Shown piece after piece: positions 17,618-26,166 of a DNA stretch of 64,000 bases (position 1 is the first letter of the stretch; every line of letters begins with the position of its first letter). Under the pieces are notes generated by a model. It was not told where the DNA came from and made no database searches. It saw nothing but the letters and a program-made list of their open reading frames with translations. Source of the DNA: Finegoldia magna. Lineage in GTDB: Bacteria; Bacillota; Clostridia; Tissierellales; Peptoniphilaceae. A program made the translations under genes and the position numbers. The stretch is from the NCBI RefSeq assembly GCF_003182075.1, contig NZ_QGTH01000002.1, forward strand, positions 1-64,000, given 5' to 3'.

Positions 17618-18140
17618 ACAAATTTATCTTTATGTCGATGGTTATAATATAATAAATGCATGGCCTAATTTGTACAAATTATCAAACGATGTGGACTTGG
17701 ATAGCGCTCGTGAAGAGCTCATTGATATAATGAAAGAGTATCAAAATCTAAGCGGAGAACAAGTTTATGTAGTTTTTGATGCTTATCTTGTAAAAGGTGG
17801 AATGAGCATAGAAGAAAAGCGTGATAATTTGACGGTGATTTACACAAAAGAACACGAATCTGCAGACCGATACATTGAGAGAAAAGTCAACGATATGAAA
17901 AAGCACGACAAAATGTATGTGGCAAGCAACGATGGAATGATTCAACGAATTATTTTATCGCGTGGAGGAATTAGAATTAGTGCCAATGAACTTTGGAAAA
18001 ATTATCTAACTTTAAAAGAAAACCTCAGAAGATCTAAGCTAAGGAAAAGAAAACAATCTACTGAAAATATTGTTACTATAGATGATGAAATTTATCAACA
18101 ATTAGAAAAACTTCAAGATGAAATAAAAAAACAAAACTAG
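17607..18140 (+). CDS. yacP: NYN/PIN-like RNA-binding nuclease (YacP/Rae1 family)
   Basis: Members of this family include Rae1 of Bacillus, an endoribonuclease that acts on mRNA in the ribosomal A site. The protein, about 177 residues, has the PIN-like acidic motifs DGYNIINAW, VVFDAYLVKGG and VASNDGMIQ and a lysine-rich C-terminal tail. I place the start at 17607 (MKNKQIYLYVDGYNI), which overlaps the rlmB stop; an in-frame ATG at 17586 has no better ribosome binding site. The rlmB-yacP order is conserved in many Firmicutes. Confidence 0.85.
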   Translation: MKNKQIYLYVDGYNIINAWPNLYKLSNDVDLDSAREELIDIMKEYQNLSGEQVYVVFDAYLVKGGMSIEEKRDNLTVIYTKEHESADRYIERKVNDMKKHDKMYVASNDGMIQRIILSRGGIRISANELWKNYLTLKENLRRSKLRKRKQSTENIVTIDDEIYQQLEKLQDEIKKQN

Positions 18141-18165
18141 GTTATGTGACCTAGTTTTGTTTTTT
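18133..18165 (+). terminator. Terminator of rlmB-yacP
   Basis: AAAACTAGGT pairs with ACCTAGTTTT around a six-base loop, followed by a T-rich tail. Confidence 0.85.
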
Positions 18166-18273
18166 AACATAAGGAGATACCCATTTAATGGATAAAATGA
18201 AAACGTTATTAACTGTTTTTATTATATCATCCTACATATAATTTGTCAAAATTTAAAATTAAATTTCTAACAT

Positions 18274-19047
18274 TTATTCTTGTTTATCTTTCTCTATCAA
18301 GTTTTTTATTGCTTCAATTGCAACTTTAATGGCTACATCAGTATCATGACACACAGGATTGTCTAAGTGTTTTTTCTCACGTTCTTGGTTCGCTACAACC
18401 AAAAAACAAGATCCACATTTTACTCGAAGGTAATTTGCAACTACAAAAAGAGCTGCCGATTCCATCTCACTTGCCAATGTGCCAAGCCTTTTCCAAGCTT
18501 CCCATTTGTTTAATAAATCGTATGACACAGGCATTTTTTCTGGCTCGTGTTGTCCATAGAAGCTGTCTTTGCATTGAACAACTCCAACGTGGTAATTGTG
18601 CCCCAAATCTTTTGAAGCTTTTACCAACGAATTTGTCACATCTAAGTTTGCAACTGCAGGAAATTCTATCGGAGCGTATTCTTTACTCGTCCCTTCTGCT
18701 CTTATAGCAGAATTTGCTATAACCACATCAGAACTTTTGACATCTTCTTGAATTCCTCCACAAGTTCCAACTCTTATAAAAGTATCTGCACCTGCTTTGA
18801 CAAGTTCTTCCATCGCAATTGCTGCAGATGCACCTCCGATTCCAGTGCTAGTTACGGAAACTTTTTCTCCATTTATAGTTCCAGTGTATGTTACATATTC
18901 TCTATGATCTGCTACTAATTTTGCATTGTCAAAATACTTTGCAATTTTTTCGCATCTTTTTGGATCTCCTGGAAGGATTACATACTTCCCTACATCTCCA
19001 TTTTTAATATTCAAATGATATTGAACGCCTTCTTCTGCGTATTTCAT
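18274..19047 (-). CDS. udp: Uridine phosphorylase
   Basis: Udp splits uridine with phosphate to uracil and ribose-1-phosphate. The 257-residue protein belongs to the NP-I phosphorylase family; it has [15 protein letters not shown] for phosphate binding, RVGTCGG and the nucleoside-site motif [13 protein letters not shown]. The longer length and an insert around [11 protein letters not shown] separate it from deoD-type enzymes. It lies 57 bases downstream of trpP on the same strand and may have its own promoter in that gap or be read through from the T-box transcript. Confidence 0.9.
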   Translation of the reverse strand: MKYAEEGVQYHLNIKNGDVGKYVILPGDPKRCEKIAKYFDNAKLVADHREYVTYTGTINGEKVSVTSTGIGGASAAIAMEELVKAGADTFIRVGTCGGIQEDVKSSDVVIANSAIRAEGTSKEYAPIEFPAVANLDVTNSLVKASKDLGHNYHVGVVQCKDSFYGQHEPEKMPVSYDLLNKWEAWKRLGTLASEMESAALFVVANYLRVKCGSCFLVVANQEREKKHLDNPVCHDTDVAIKVAIEAIKNLIEKDKQE

Positions 19048-19104
19048 AAAATCACCTCTTTTTTATCTATATTACTAGTATATACTAATTTTAAATAAAT
19101 AGCA

Positions 19105-19620
19105 TTATTGAGCGTTGATTTTGACGTAATTTGTGCGATAAATTATTTTTTTGAAGAAAATTCCTACAATTGTACTCAAAACTGAAGTTGGTAAACACAC
19201 TGCAACAAACATTGAAGGTAGTAGATTTGAAAAGTTTTCTGTACCCATTCCCATTGGAATTGCAAGAGATAAAAACACAAATCCACTTATCAAAGTTCCA
19301 ATCGCAAATATCAAATTAGATTTTCTGCTATTTTTTCCCATTAATTTAAACAAATAAAACACTATAATTCCTGAAACTAATTTATCAATTATGTTTGGAA
19401 GCTGTCCCATTGGGAAACTTGTTGTAAAAGCTGCAATTGTCCCTGCAAACAAACTCAACACAAAAGCTTCTTTTACATTATCCATAAATAATATTGCTAA
19501 AAACATCATTACTAATAAAAAATCTGGCTTTACTCCCATAACCAACGCAGGTGTAACGTAATGAAGCAATAATCCTACACTTAAAAATATCGAACTTACT
19601 GTTAATTTTTTTGAATCCAT
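19105..19620 (-). CDS. trpP: Tryptophan transporter (TrpP family)
   Basis: This 171-residue membrane protein has about five or six hydrophobic segments and the conserved TrpP pattern GVKPDFLLVMMFL, then TTSFPMGQLPNIIDK. TrpP is an S-component-like importer of tryptophan. The assignment is supported by a T-box leader directly upstream with a UGG (Trp) specifier, so transcription should rise when tRNA-Trp is uncharged. No tryptophan-biosynthesis genes are in the window, consistent with dependence on uptake. Confidence 0.88.
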   Translation of the reverse strand: MDSKKLTVSSIFLSVGLLLHYVTPALVMGVKPDFLLVMMFLAILFMDNVKEAFVLSLFAGTIAAFTTSFPMGQLPNIIDKLVSGIIVFYLFKLMGKNSRKSNLIFAIGTLISGFVFLSLAIPMGMGTENFSNLLPSMFVAVCLPTSVLSTIVGIFFKKIIYRTNYVKINAQ

Positions 19621-19705
19621 AATATCTTCCTTTCTTTTTCTTAAAATTTTTCTCTTCTAAAATCATTTCATAAGTTCATTTCATTACACTCACCTGCCTT
19701 TATAA

Positions 19706-19955
19706 TAAAAAAACACCTGTTCCCCAAAAGGAACAAGTGTCAAAACTCGCGTTACCATCCTAATTTATGTGCAAAAATGCACACATCTCCTTCAGATACT
19801 TCCATATCCTATCCCTGTAAAGTGAGAATCACTTTTTGAACTACTATTTTTCATTCAAAATTCAGATAACCCCATTCATATAAACTTCCCTTAGAAATTC
19901 ACACCAACCATTTCCTCTCTTGAAGTTTCATTTATACTACTATCTTATCTATTGA
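19706..19955 (-). promoter_or_regulatory. Tryptophan T-box leader
   Basis: On the minus strand the leader shows a Stem I with apical GGTTGGTG (complement at 19902-19909), a specifier loop GAA-UGG-GG with the Trp codon at 19872-19874, the T-box bulge GGTAACGCG (complement 19748-19756) and a terminator in which ACACTTGTTCC pairs with GGAACAGGTGT (19713-19740), followed by seven Ts. Uncharged tRNA-Trp should stabilise the antiterminator and switch trpP on. Confidence 0.85.
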
Positions 19956-20011
19956 ATTTAATATTTTTAAATATTTTCTAATATTATATCACAAATAAAA
20001 TAATTTACAAG

Positions 20012-20464
20012 TTATAAAACAGTTTTAAAATTAACATTTACCAAATCTTTTATAGAATTGTAAATCAAAGTTCTATCCAAAACTTCATCCAAAAACTCTT
20101 GTAATTCTTCTCCTTCATAAAATGAGAAGAAATAAATGTCAATATTGATTTTATTAATAATACTCTTATTTTCAAAACCAATAACATTCAACAAATACAT
20201 TGGATTATCTATATCCAAGTTAACCTTAGCTTCGATATCTTGCAATATAGCATTTCTTTTCTTAGCAACCTTCGTCATCGTCAAAATCAATTCCGAAACA
20301 ATAGAACTCACGAAAAAATCAATAGATGTGAATTCTTCTTTTTCTGAATCGAAAGAAATAGATGAGTCTACAGGAATACACGATTTTTCATTGTAAACTT
20401 TGACCAAATCATCGGATACAATAGCTCTGAAACTTTTTTGGAATGAATTTATATCATCATTCAT
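20012..20464 (-). CDS. OsmC-like protein without a peroxidatic cysteine (tentative)
   Basis: This 150-residue protein ends the dehydrogenase operon and overlaps the MetE-like gene by eight bases. The pattern resembles the OsmC/Ohr fold: a central helix where the first active-site cysteine would lie (FTSIDFFVSSIVSELILTM), a beta-hairpin region and a final segment where the second would lie. Only one cysteine (near residue 29) is present and it is not in an OsmC position, so a peroxidase role is unlikely. The family call is weak; it may simply be a small binding or assembly protein for the operon's enzymes. Confidence 0.4.
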   Translation of the reverse strand: MNDDINSFQKSFRAIVSDDLVKVYNEKSCIPVDSSISFDSEKEEFTSIDFFVSSIVSELILTMTKVAKKRNAILQDIEAKVNLDIDNPMYLLNVIGFENKSIINKINIDIYFFSFYEGEELQEFLDEVLDRTLIYNSIKDLVNVNFKTVL

Positions 20465-21632
20465 ATTCTTTCCTCAATTTATCTCTAGCATCAATCATTG
20501 ATTGTAGTTTTTCTCTAATGTGGTCATACTCATTTACTGGTCTGTTGGAGAATGTCGCAAATCCACAGTCCGGATTTAACCACAATTTATCCTTGTCGAT
20601 AAACGTAAGGGCTTCCTTGGCTCTTTTATAAATTCCATCTGTGTCTTCCTTGTCATCCAATCTTGGATTGAGCACTCCTAGACCCAAAATCACTTTGTTG
20701 TTAATTCTTTCATCTGCCAATAGTGCTTTTAATTCTCCTGCTCTTGGAGTAGAAAATTCTAACGCTAACAAATCAGCATTGATATCAGCAAATAAATCCA
20801 AAAGTGGAGTGTATGGTCCTGTCAATAAAATACTTTCGTTCTTGCTCCAGTTACCACGGCATACGTGTAGTGAAAAGATAGATTTATCCCTATCGACACT
20901 ATCCATTACGCTTTTAATCAAATGTGTGGCAAACTTCAATTCTTCAGTTGGATCTTTTCTAGTTGACAAAGATGCACACATGAAAGTTCTTGGCCTTCCT
21001 TCAGTGAACACTATTTCTGTAAGAACAGGTTCATCGAATTGAATAACATCTACGCCGATTTCTTGAAGATTTTCGATTTCTTTTTTGTAAATTTCAATTA
21101 CATCTTCACCCAAATCTTCTTTGCTGTCGTAGTATTTTGAGCTTACATTTGCAAGCCACATACTTCTTGTAACCAAGTATGGTCCAGGCATAGTTATCTT
21201 AACAGGTTTATCAGTCAAAGATTTCAAAAGCTTTAATTCTTCTGAAACAATATCTCCTTTGTATTCCAATTTTCCCGTACAAATAGCATTCTTAATGGAT
21301 GTAGCTGGAACATCCAATGTTGTCAAAATATTTTCAAATTCTCTTTTATCATCGACATAATCTAGCATTTCTGCCATGCTCATTTGAGTTACTCCACCAA
21401 GCTTTTCAGAAATAAAAGAAACGTAATTATCTCTTTCAATTTCTCCACTTGTGATTACATCAATGTCCAAATCTTCTTGTAATTGTACAACTTCCTTGGT
21501 CTTATCGTATACCATTTGTTCGTAGTCAGAAAGGCTAATCATATTAGCCTTTAACATCCTACGAGCTTTCAAAATTTCATTTCCTCTTGGCATAGATCCT
21601 ATCAAAGAGGTATTGAATAATTTATTGTTCAC
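20457..21632 (-). CDS. MetE C-terminal-domain-like methyltransferase
   Basis: This 391-residue protein matches the zinc-dependent catalytic barrel of cobalamin-independent methionine synthase and lacks the N-terminal MetE half. Likely zinc ligands are visible: the His and Cys of SLHVCRGNW, the Glu of ALEFSTPRAGE and the Cys of NPDCGFATF. Such stand-alone proteins transfer methyl groups to thiols from various donors, not always methyltetrahydrofolate. It lies in an operon with three acyl-CoA dehydrogenase paralogues and a PhnD-like protein, and overlaps its neighbours (11 bases upstream, 8 bases downstream). The methyl donor and acceptor are unknown. Confidence 0.75.
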   Translation of the reverse strand: MNNKLFNTSLIGSMPRGNEILKARRMLKANMISLSDYEQMVYDKTKEVVQLQEDLDIDVITSGEIERDNYVSFISEKLGGVTQMSMAEMLDYVDDKREFENILTTLDVPATSIKNAICTGKLEYKGDIVSEELKLLKSLTDKPVKITMPGPYLVTRSMWLANVSSKYYDSKEDLGEDVIEIYKKEIENLQEIGVDVIQFDEPVLTEIVFTEGRPRTFMCASLSTRKDPTEELKFATHLIKSVMDSVDRDKSIFSLHVCRGNWSKNESILLTGPYTPLLDLFADINADLLALEFSTPRAGELKALLADERINNKVILGLGVLNPRLDDKEDTDGIYKRAKEALTFIDKDKLWLNPDCGFATFSNRPVNEYDHIREKLQSMIDARDKLRKEYE

Positions 21633-22449
21633 TATTGAATTCCTTTAAGAAATTTCCTAAATATTCATTAGCTTCAGTAATTTGTTTGAAACCATCTCTT
21701 CTGCCAGGAATCCATTCTTTAAGTCCTTCAAGATCCATGATTTCTTTTTCTTTTTCGTTGTTGTAATCCATCTTGAACATAATGTCATCAAATGCTTTGA
21801 TATCTTCATCAGAAACTTCAGGATTGAATGTAAATATACAATGGTCAAAGTTATCAGTTTTATCTAAAACTTCAACTTCGTTTTTGTCTAGTGTACCATC
21901 ACTAATCCAAGCATCATAATTTGTACTTAAGCAGAATGATGCATCAACTTCTCCATTAACCATAGCGATCATGCTGTCTTTTTCTCCACCAACGTGATCT
22001 CCATGTAAGCCAACACCGATATCAAATCTTTTTTCAGTGTAATCTTTACCATATTCTAAACCATTTTGGTGTAAATAGTTTATAGGAATAAGTCTTGCTT
22101 GTGGAGAGTCTATAGCCCCAAATCCTATTGTTTTGCCCTTTAAATCAGAAACTTTTTCAAAATTTCCCTTTTTAACTACTAGATAAGTCTTCTTATCTCT
22201 ATCAGTATCTCTCATACATCCGATCTTATCTTTTCCGTCAGATCTCAAGTGAGCGTCTAAATGTGCTAATGGGGAATTCCATGCTCCATCAATTTCTCCA
22301 TTCATTAAAGCATCTACTTGTAGTTTGTAGTCTTTGAAGAATACTCCTTCGATTTCTGCTCCATTTTCCTTGAAAAATTCTTCAATCATTTCCCATATTA
22401 CTGAAACTCTTGGGGCGTAAATAACTGCACCTATTTTTAATTTTTTCAT
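21622..22449 (-). CDS. PhnD-like solute-binding-fold protein without signal peptide
   Basis: The 275-residue protein has the two-lobe binding-protein fold of the PhnD type: MKKLKIGAVIYAPR, a central VSDLKGKTIGFGAIDSPQ hinge segment and a ligand-loop GEVDASFCLS. It lacks a signal peptide, lipobox cysteine and any adjacent ABC permease or ATPase, so it is probably cytoplasmic. Binding-protein folds acting as enzymes are known (MqnA/MqnD in futalosine metabolism, Thi5-type proteins). By context it may bind or convert the metabolite handled by the neighbouring dehydrogenases and methyltransferase. It has a GGAGG ribosome binding site. Confidence 0.65.
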   Translation of the reverse strand: MKKLKIGAVIYAPRVSVIWEMIEEFFKENGAEIEGVFFKDYKLQVDALMNGEIDGAWNSPLAHLDAHLRSDGKDKIGCMRDTDRDKKTYLVVKKGNFEKVSDLKGKTIGFGAIDSPQARLIPINYLHQNGLEYGKDYTEKRFDIGVGLHGDHVGGEKDSMIAMVNGEVDASFCLSTNYDAWISDGTLDKNEVEVLDKTDNFDHCIFTFNPEVSDEDIKAFDDIMFKMDYNNEKEKEIMDLEGLKEWIPGRRDGFKQITEANEYLGNFLKEFNSEQ

Positions 22450-22464
22450 TTAATTCCTCCTATT

Positions 22465-23580
22465 TTATTTACTTGATAAAGACTGTCCTAACATAACATG
22501 CAACACATCTAAAGATGGTGCCATAATTTGTCCAGCGTAAGCATCTCTCATCAACTTTTCAATTTCAGTCTTTCTATTGTAACTAATTCCTCCACCCACT
22601 CTCATTGCAAGAGTTGAGGATTCCATCGCATGTTCAATTGCAATAACTCTGGAAGCTATGATTTTTTGTAAAGCATCTTCATCATTTCTATCTAATGCTT
22701 CGGCTGCATCTTCTGCTAATGTTCTTGAACTTTGTGCTTTCGAGTAGATCTTGGACAAATACATTTGAACAATTTCTATATCTGCTAAACATCTTCCATC
22801 TGGATACTTTCTATTTTTTGCATGATTTGTTGTGATTTTTGATAATCTAATATTTAAGCCAGAATATACGCTAGCTAGACCTAATAGAAAAAACTTAGTA
22901 ACTATTTTCGAAACTTCAGGACCTTCTCCTTCCACTCCTAATCTATTCATGTCTGTTAACTTAACATCTTCGAGTTTCATTGGACATGAAACATTTCCTC
23001 TCATTCCAACTCCATCCCAATATTTCATATTGAAACTCAATCCTTCAGATTCCAAAGGAACTGTCCAATAAGTAGTCTTACCTTCAAAATCACATGATTT
23101 ACTCAAGAACAAATAATAACTAGCAAACGTAGCAGTAGTTACCATTGACTTTGTTCCGTTAAATACAAAATAATTTTCATCTTTTATGCAAGTTGTTTCT
23201 GGATTACCAAAGTGAGTTCCTGTTCCAAATTCAGAATTAGCCAATGCCAAATACTTATTGTGATTGACTACATCATCCACAACTTTTTCATACAAATCTT
23301 TTTGTCCACATTTAATTACAGCATTCAATGCTACATTATGCATCATATAACATAATGCAGCTGACGGATTATACTCAGCAAAAGCCATAATTACTTTTTG
23401 GTGTTCCTTCGCTCCTTTGTCAAGTCCATCCATTTCTTCCGGAACCAAAAGTTTTAAAAAACCTTCTTCTGCCATTTTTTCAAATGCTTCTTTTGGAAAT
23501 GAACAATCCACGTCTGAATTTTTCCCAGCCGTTTCTAAATAATTTTTCGCAAACTCTTTTGCTTGTTTGTAAATATCCAT
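22465..23580 (-). CDS. Acyl-CoA dehydrogenase-like flavoprotein, paralogue 3
   Basis: This 371-residue flavoprotein has the three domains of the acyl-CoA dehydrogenase fold: N-terminal helices with PEEMDGLDKGAKEHQ, a central beta domain with FNGTKSMVTTA, and C-terminal helices ending MRDAYAGQIMAPSLDVLHVM. The C-terminal pattern resembles the branch that includes flavin monooxygenase-like members rather than classical fatty-acid enzymes, and the usual catalytic glutamate position is not obvious. It is the third of three tandem paralogues; its end is nearly identical to that of paralogue 2. The PhnD-like gene follows after 15 bases. Confidence 0.85.
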   Translation of the reverse strand: MDIYKQAKEFAKNYLETAGKNSDVDCSFPKEAFEKMAEEGFLKLLVPEEMDGLDKGAKEHQKVIMAFAEYNPSAALCYMMHNVALNAVIKCGQKDLYEKVVDDVVNHNKYLALANSEFGTGTHFGNPETTCIKDENYFVFNGTKSMVTTATFASYYLFLSKSCDFEGKTTYWTVPLESEGLSFNMKYWDGVGMRGNVSCPMKLEDVKLTDMNRLGVEGEGPEVSKIVTKFFLLGLASVYSGLNIRLSKITTNHAKNRKYPDGRCLADIEIVQMYLSKIYSKAQSSRTLAEDAAEALDRNDEDALQKIIASRVIAIEHAMESSTLAMRVGGGISYNRKTEIEKLMRDAYAGQIMAPSLDVLHVMLGQSLSSK

Positions 23581-23614
23581 AATTTCTACCTTTTTATTGA
23601 CATTTGTGTCCTAT

Positions 23615-24736
23615 TTACTTGTTTTCTGTCGCTAAAATACCACCTAACATTACATGGAGAACATCCAATGATGGTGCCATAATTTGTCCAGCGTAAGCAT
23701 CTCTCATCAACTTTTCTATTTCAGTCTTCTTATTATAAGTGATTCCGCCGCCAACTCTCATTGCAAGTGTAGCTGAGTTCATTGAATTTTCAATTGAAGT
23801 CACTCTTGCTGCTATAATTTTTTTAAGCATATCTTCGCTATTATTAACTATAGCTTCTGCTGCATCTTCTGATAGTGTTCTTGCACTTTGTGCCATTGAA
23901 TATATCTTAGACAAATACATTTGAACAATTTCAATATCTGCTAAGCATTTTCCATTTGGATATTTTCTACTTGTAGCGTATTTATTAGTAATGTTTGATA
24001 TTCTAATATTTAAACCAGCATATACACTAGCAAGTCCAAGTAAAAACATCTTTGTTACAACACTTGCGACTTCATCTGCTCCGCCTTCTTCTCCTAATCT
24101 GTAATCAGATGTCAACTTAACATTGTCAAATTTCATTGGACAAGAAACATTTCCTCTCATTCCAACTCCATCCCAATATTCCATATTGAAACTCAAACCT
24201 TCAGATTCCAATGGAACAACCCAATATGTCGTTTTACCTTCAAATTCAGCTGATTTACTGTTATATTGATAATAACTTGCATAAGTTGCACTTGTTACCA
24301 TTGATTTAGTACCCTTGAACACATAGTCATCTCCATTTTTAGTACAGGTCATTTCTGGATTACCAAAATGTGTTCCACTACCAAATTCTGAATCAGCCAA
24401 CGCCATAAACTTATTATTTTCAACGACATCTTTTACTATTTTATCAATTAAAGTTTTTTGACCATAATCCAACACTCCACTGATTCCAACATTATGCATC
24501 ATATAGCATAATGCTGCAGATGGATTGTATTCAGCAAATGCCATTGTAACTTCTTGATGTTCTTTTGCTCCTTTGCCAAGTCCGCCCATTTCTTCAGGAA
24601 TCAAAAGTTTTAAAAATCCTTCTTCTCCCATTTTTTCAAATGCTTCTTTTGGGAAAGTGCAATCCTTATCAGATTTTTTTCCTTCTTCTTCTAAATATTT
24701 TTTTGCAAATTCTTTTGCTTGTTCGTAAATACTCAT
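23615..24736 (-). CDS. Acyl-CoA dehydrogenase-like flavoprotein, paralogue 2
   Basis: This 373-residue paralogue aligns end to end with its two neighbours. It has EEMGGLGKGAKEHQE in the N-terminal domain, ADSEFGSGTHFGNPE and FKGTKSMVTSA in the middle domain and MRDAYAGQIMAPSLDVLHVM at the end. It should bind FAD and oxidise an acyl-thioester or related substrate; the acceptor and substrate are unknown. It lies eight bases downstream of paralogue 1 and 34 bases upstream of paralogue 3. Three co-transcribed copies could form a hetero-oligomer or act in consecutive steps. Confidence 0.85.
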   Translation of the reverse strand: MSIYEQAKEFAKKYLEEEGKKSDKDCTFPKEAFEKMGEEGFLKLLIPEEMGGLGKGAKEHQEVTMAFAEYNPSAALCYMMHNVGISGVLDYGQKTLIDKIVKDVVENNKFMALADSEFGSGTHFGNPEMTCTKNGDDYVFKGTKSMVTSATYASYYQYNSKSAEFEGKTTYWVVPLESEGLSFNMEYWDGVGMRGNVSCPMKFDNVKLTSDYRLGEEGGADEVASVVTKMFLLGLASVYAGLNIRISNITNKYATSRKYPNGKCLADIEIVQMYLSKIYSMAQSARTLSEDAAEAIVNNSEDMLKKIIAARVTSIENSMNSATLAMRVGGGITYNKKTEIEKLMRDAYAGQIMAPSLDVLHVMLGGILATENK

Positions 24737-24744
24737 TAAATCTC

Positions 24745-25872
24745 CTATAATAGTGGTTGACCTGTGATAGCTTTACCTAACCAAACGTTAAGAACGTCTA
24801 GTGATGGAGCCATAATTTGTCCAGCGTAAGCATCTCTCATTAATCTTTGGATTTCAGATGCGCAGTTGTAAGTCTTACCTCCACCTACTCTCATTGCAAG
24901 TGTTGAAGACTCAATTGCATTTTCGATAGCAGCAACTCTTGCTGCGATAATCTTGCAAACTGCATCTTCTTCACCATCAACTAAAGATCTAGCTGCTAAT
25001 TCTGTAAGAGCTTTTGCACTCATACCATTAGCATAAATCTTAGCTAAGTGAACTTGAACTGTTTCAATGTTAGCTAAACATTGTCCTGAAGGGTATTTTC
25101 TCTTTAATGCGTAATCATTAGTAACTTTTGACAATCTTAAGTTCAATCCAGTGTATACACTAGCTAAACCTAAAATGAAATATGGGGCAACTACGTTAAA
25201 TACTTGGTCAACACCTGAACCTTCTTCGCCGATTCTGTTAACTTCGTCTAATTTAACATCATTCATAGTCATTGGACATGAAACATTACCTTTCATACCA
25301 ATACCTTTCCAATGACTCATCTTGAATTCTAATCCTTCTGATTCTAATGGAATTAACCAGTTGTTGATGTCTCCTTCTTTTTCAGTTGATGGAGTCAAAA
25401 TTAAGTAGTAGCTTGCATGAGTTGCACTTGTTACCATTGACTTAGTTCCGTTGAATACGAATTTTCCACCGTCTTTAGTAACTTTGATTTCTGGAATGTA
25501 GAAGTGAGTACCAGTTCCAAATTCAGAATATGCTAATGCCATGAATTTGTTGTTTTCAACAATGTCTTTAACAACTTTTTTCTTTAATTCTTCGTTACCA
25601 TTAGTAAGAACTGTCATTAAAGCTACGTTGTGCATCATGTAGCAAAGACCAGCAGTTGGGTTGCTTTCAGCGAATGCTAAAACAGCTTGTTGGTGTTCAA
25701 CAGCAGTCTTTCCTAAACCACCCATTTCTTCTGGAATAAGTAATTTGAAGTAACCAGCTTTTCCCATTTCTTCAAATGATTCTACAGGAAATCTACCTTC
25801 TTCATCTGATCTCTTTGCATATGGTTCGACATGTTCCAATGCAAATTTTCTTGATTCTTCGTAAAAATTCAT
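24745..25872 (-). CDS. Acyl-CoA dehydrogenase-like flavoprotein, paralogue 1
   Basis: This 375-residue protein is the first gene of the six-gene operon. It has the same domain order as its paralogues (PEEMGGLGKTAVEHQQ, FNGTKSMVTSATHASYY, RDAYAGQIMAPSLDVLNVW) but differs from both more than they differ from each other, for example HSTEKEGDIN-like versus KSAEFEGKTT-like loops. A strong GGAGG precedes the start, and two perfect inverted repeats lie in the 294-base region upstream, so expression is probably controlled here. No electron-transfer flavoprotein genes are adjacent. Confidence 0.85.
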   Translation of the reverse strand: MNFYEESRKFALEHVEPYAKRSDEEGRFPVESFEEMGKAGYFKLLIPEEMGGLGKTAVEHQQAVLAFAESNPTAGLCYMMHNVALMTVLTNGNEELKKKVVKDIVENNKFMALAYSEFGTGTHFYIPEIKVTKDGGKFVFNGTKSMVTSATHASYYLILTPSTEKEGDINNWLIPLESEGLEFKMSHWKGIGMKGNVSCPMTMNDVKLDEVNRIGEEGSGVDQVFNVVAPYFILGLASVYTGLNLRLSKVTNDYALKRKYPSGQCLANIETVQVHLAKIYANGMSAKALTELAARSLVDGEEDAVCKIIAARVAAIENAIESSTLAMRVGGGKTYNCASEIQRLMRDAYAGQIMAPSLDVLNVWLGKAITGQPLL

Positions 25873-25990
25873 AAAACCCTCCTAAATTTTATATTTCATT
25901 TATATGATATCACTAATTCTCTAATAAAACCAGAAATATTGTTAAAAATTCTTCATTTATTGAAACTTTCTATAAATCCTACCAATTTCA

Positions 25991-26012
25991 TTCTAATTTT
26001 AACAAATTAGAA
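25991..26012. promoter_or_regulatory. Perfect palindrome upstream of the dehydrogenase operon
   Basis: TTCTAATTT-TAAC-AAATTAGAA has nine-base arms and lies 119 bases upstream of the first start codon. Operator function is inferred from symmetry and position only. Confidence 0.35.
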
Positions 26013-26068
26013 AATTTCTTGATTTTTTTATTCGTCTTATCATTGAAAAATCAACGTTATAACTTTTT

Positions 26069-26101
26069 TAATCATTTATAGAAAAAATCTATAAATGATT
26101 A
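26069..26101. promoter_or_regulatory. 14-bp inverted repeat between nifJ and the dehydrogenase operon
   Basis: TAATCATTTATAGA and its exact complement flank five As. The arms are perfect over fourteen base pairs. There is no T-run on either strand, so it is not an ordinary terminator; an operator or upstream leader hairpin is possible. The rest of 25873-26123 shows no reading frame of note. Confidence 0.4.
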
Positions 26102-26123
26102 TTCAAATTGTTAAATTTTTGTA

Positions 26124-26157
26124 ATAAAAAACACCGTGAGATAATTCTCACAGTGTT
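26124..26157 (-). terminator. Terminator of nifJ
   Basis: AACACcGTGAGA pairs with TCTCACaGTGTT around a four-base loop; the minus strand ends in a T-run. Confidence 0.8.
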
Positions 26158-26166
26158 TTTGTTATA

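Noticed and set aside
18188-18241. A 17-codon frame (MDKMKTLLTVFIISSYI) with an upstream AAGGAG
   Set aside because: The spacing to the ATG is long, the region can form a hairpin at the end of udp, and nothing supports translation. It remains a weak possibility for a small peptide.
21622-22449. Phosphonate ABC importer
   Set aside because: The PhnD-like protein has no signal peptide or lipobox and no permease or ATPase genes are nearby.
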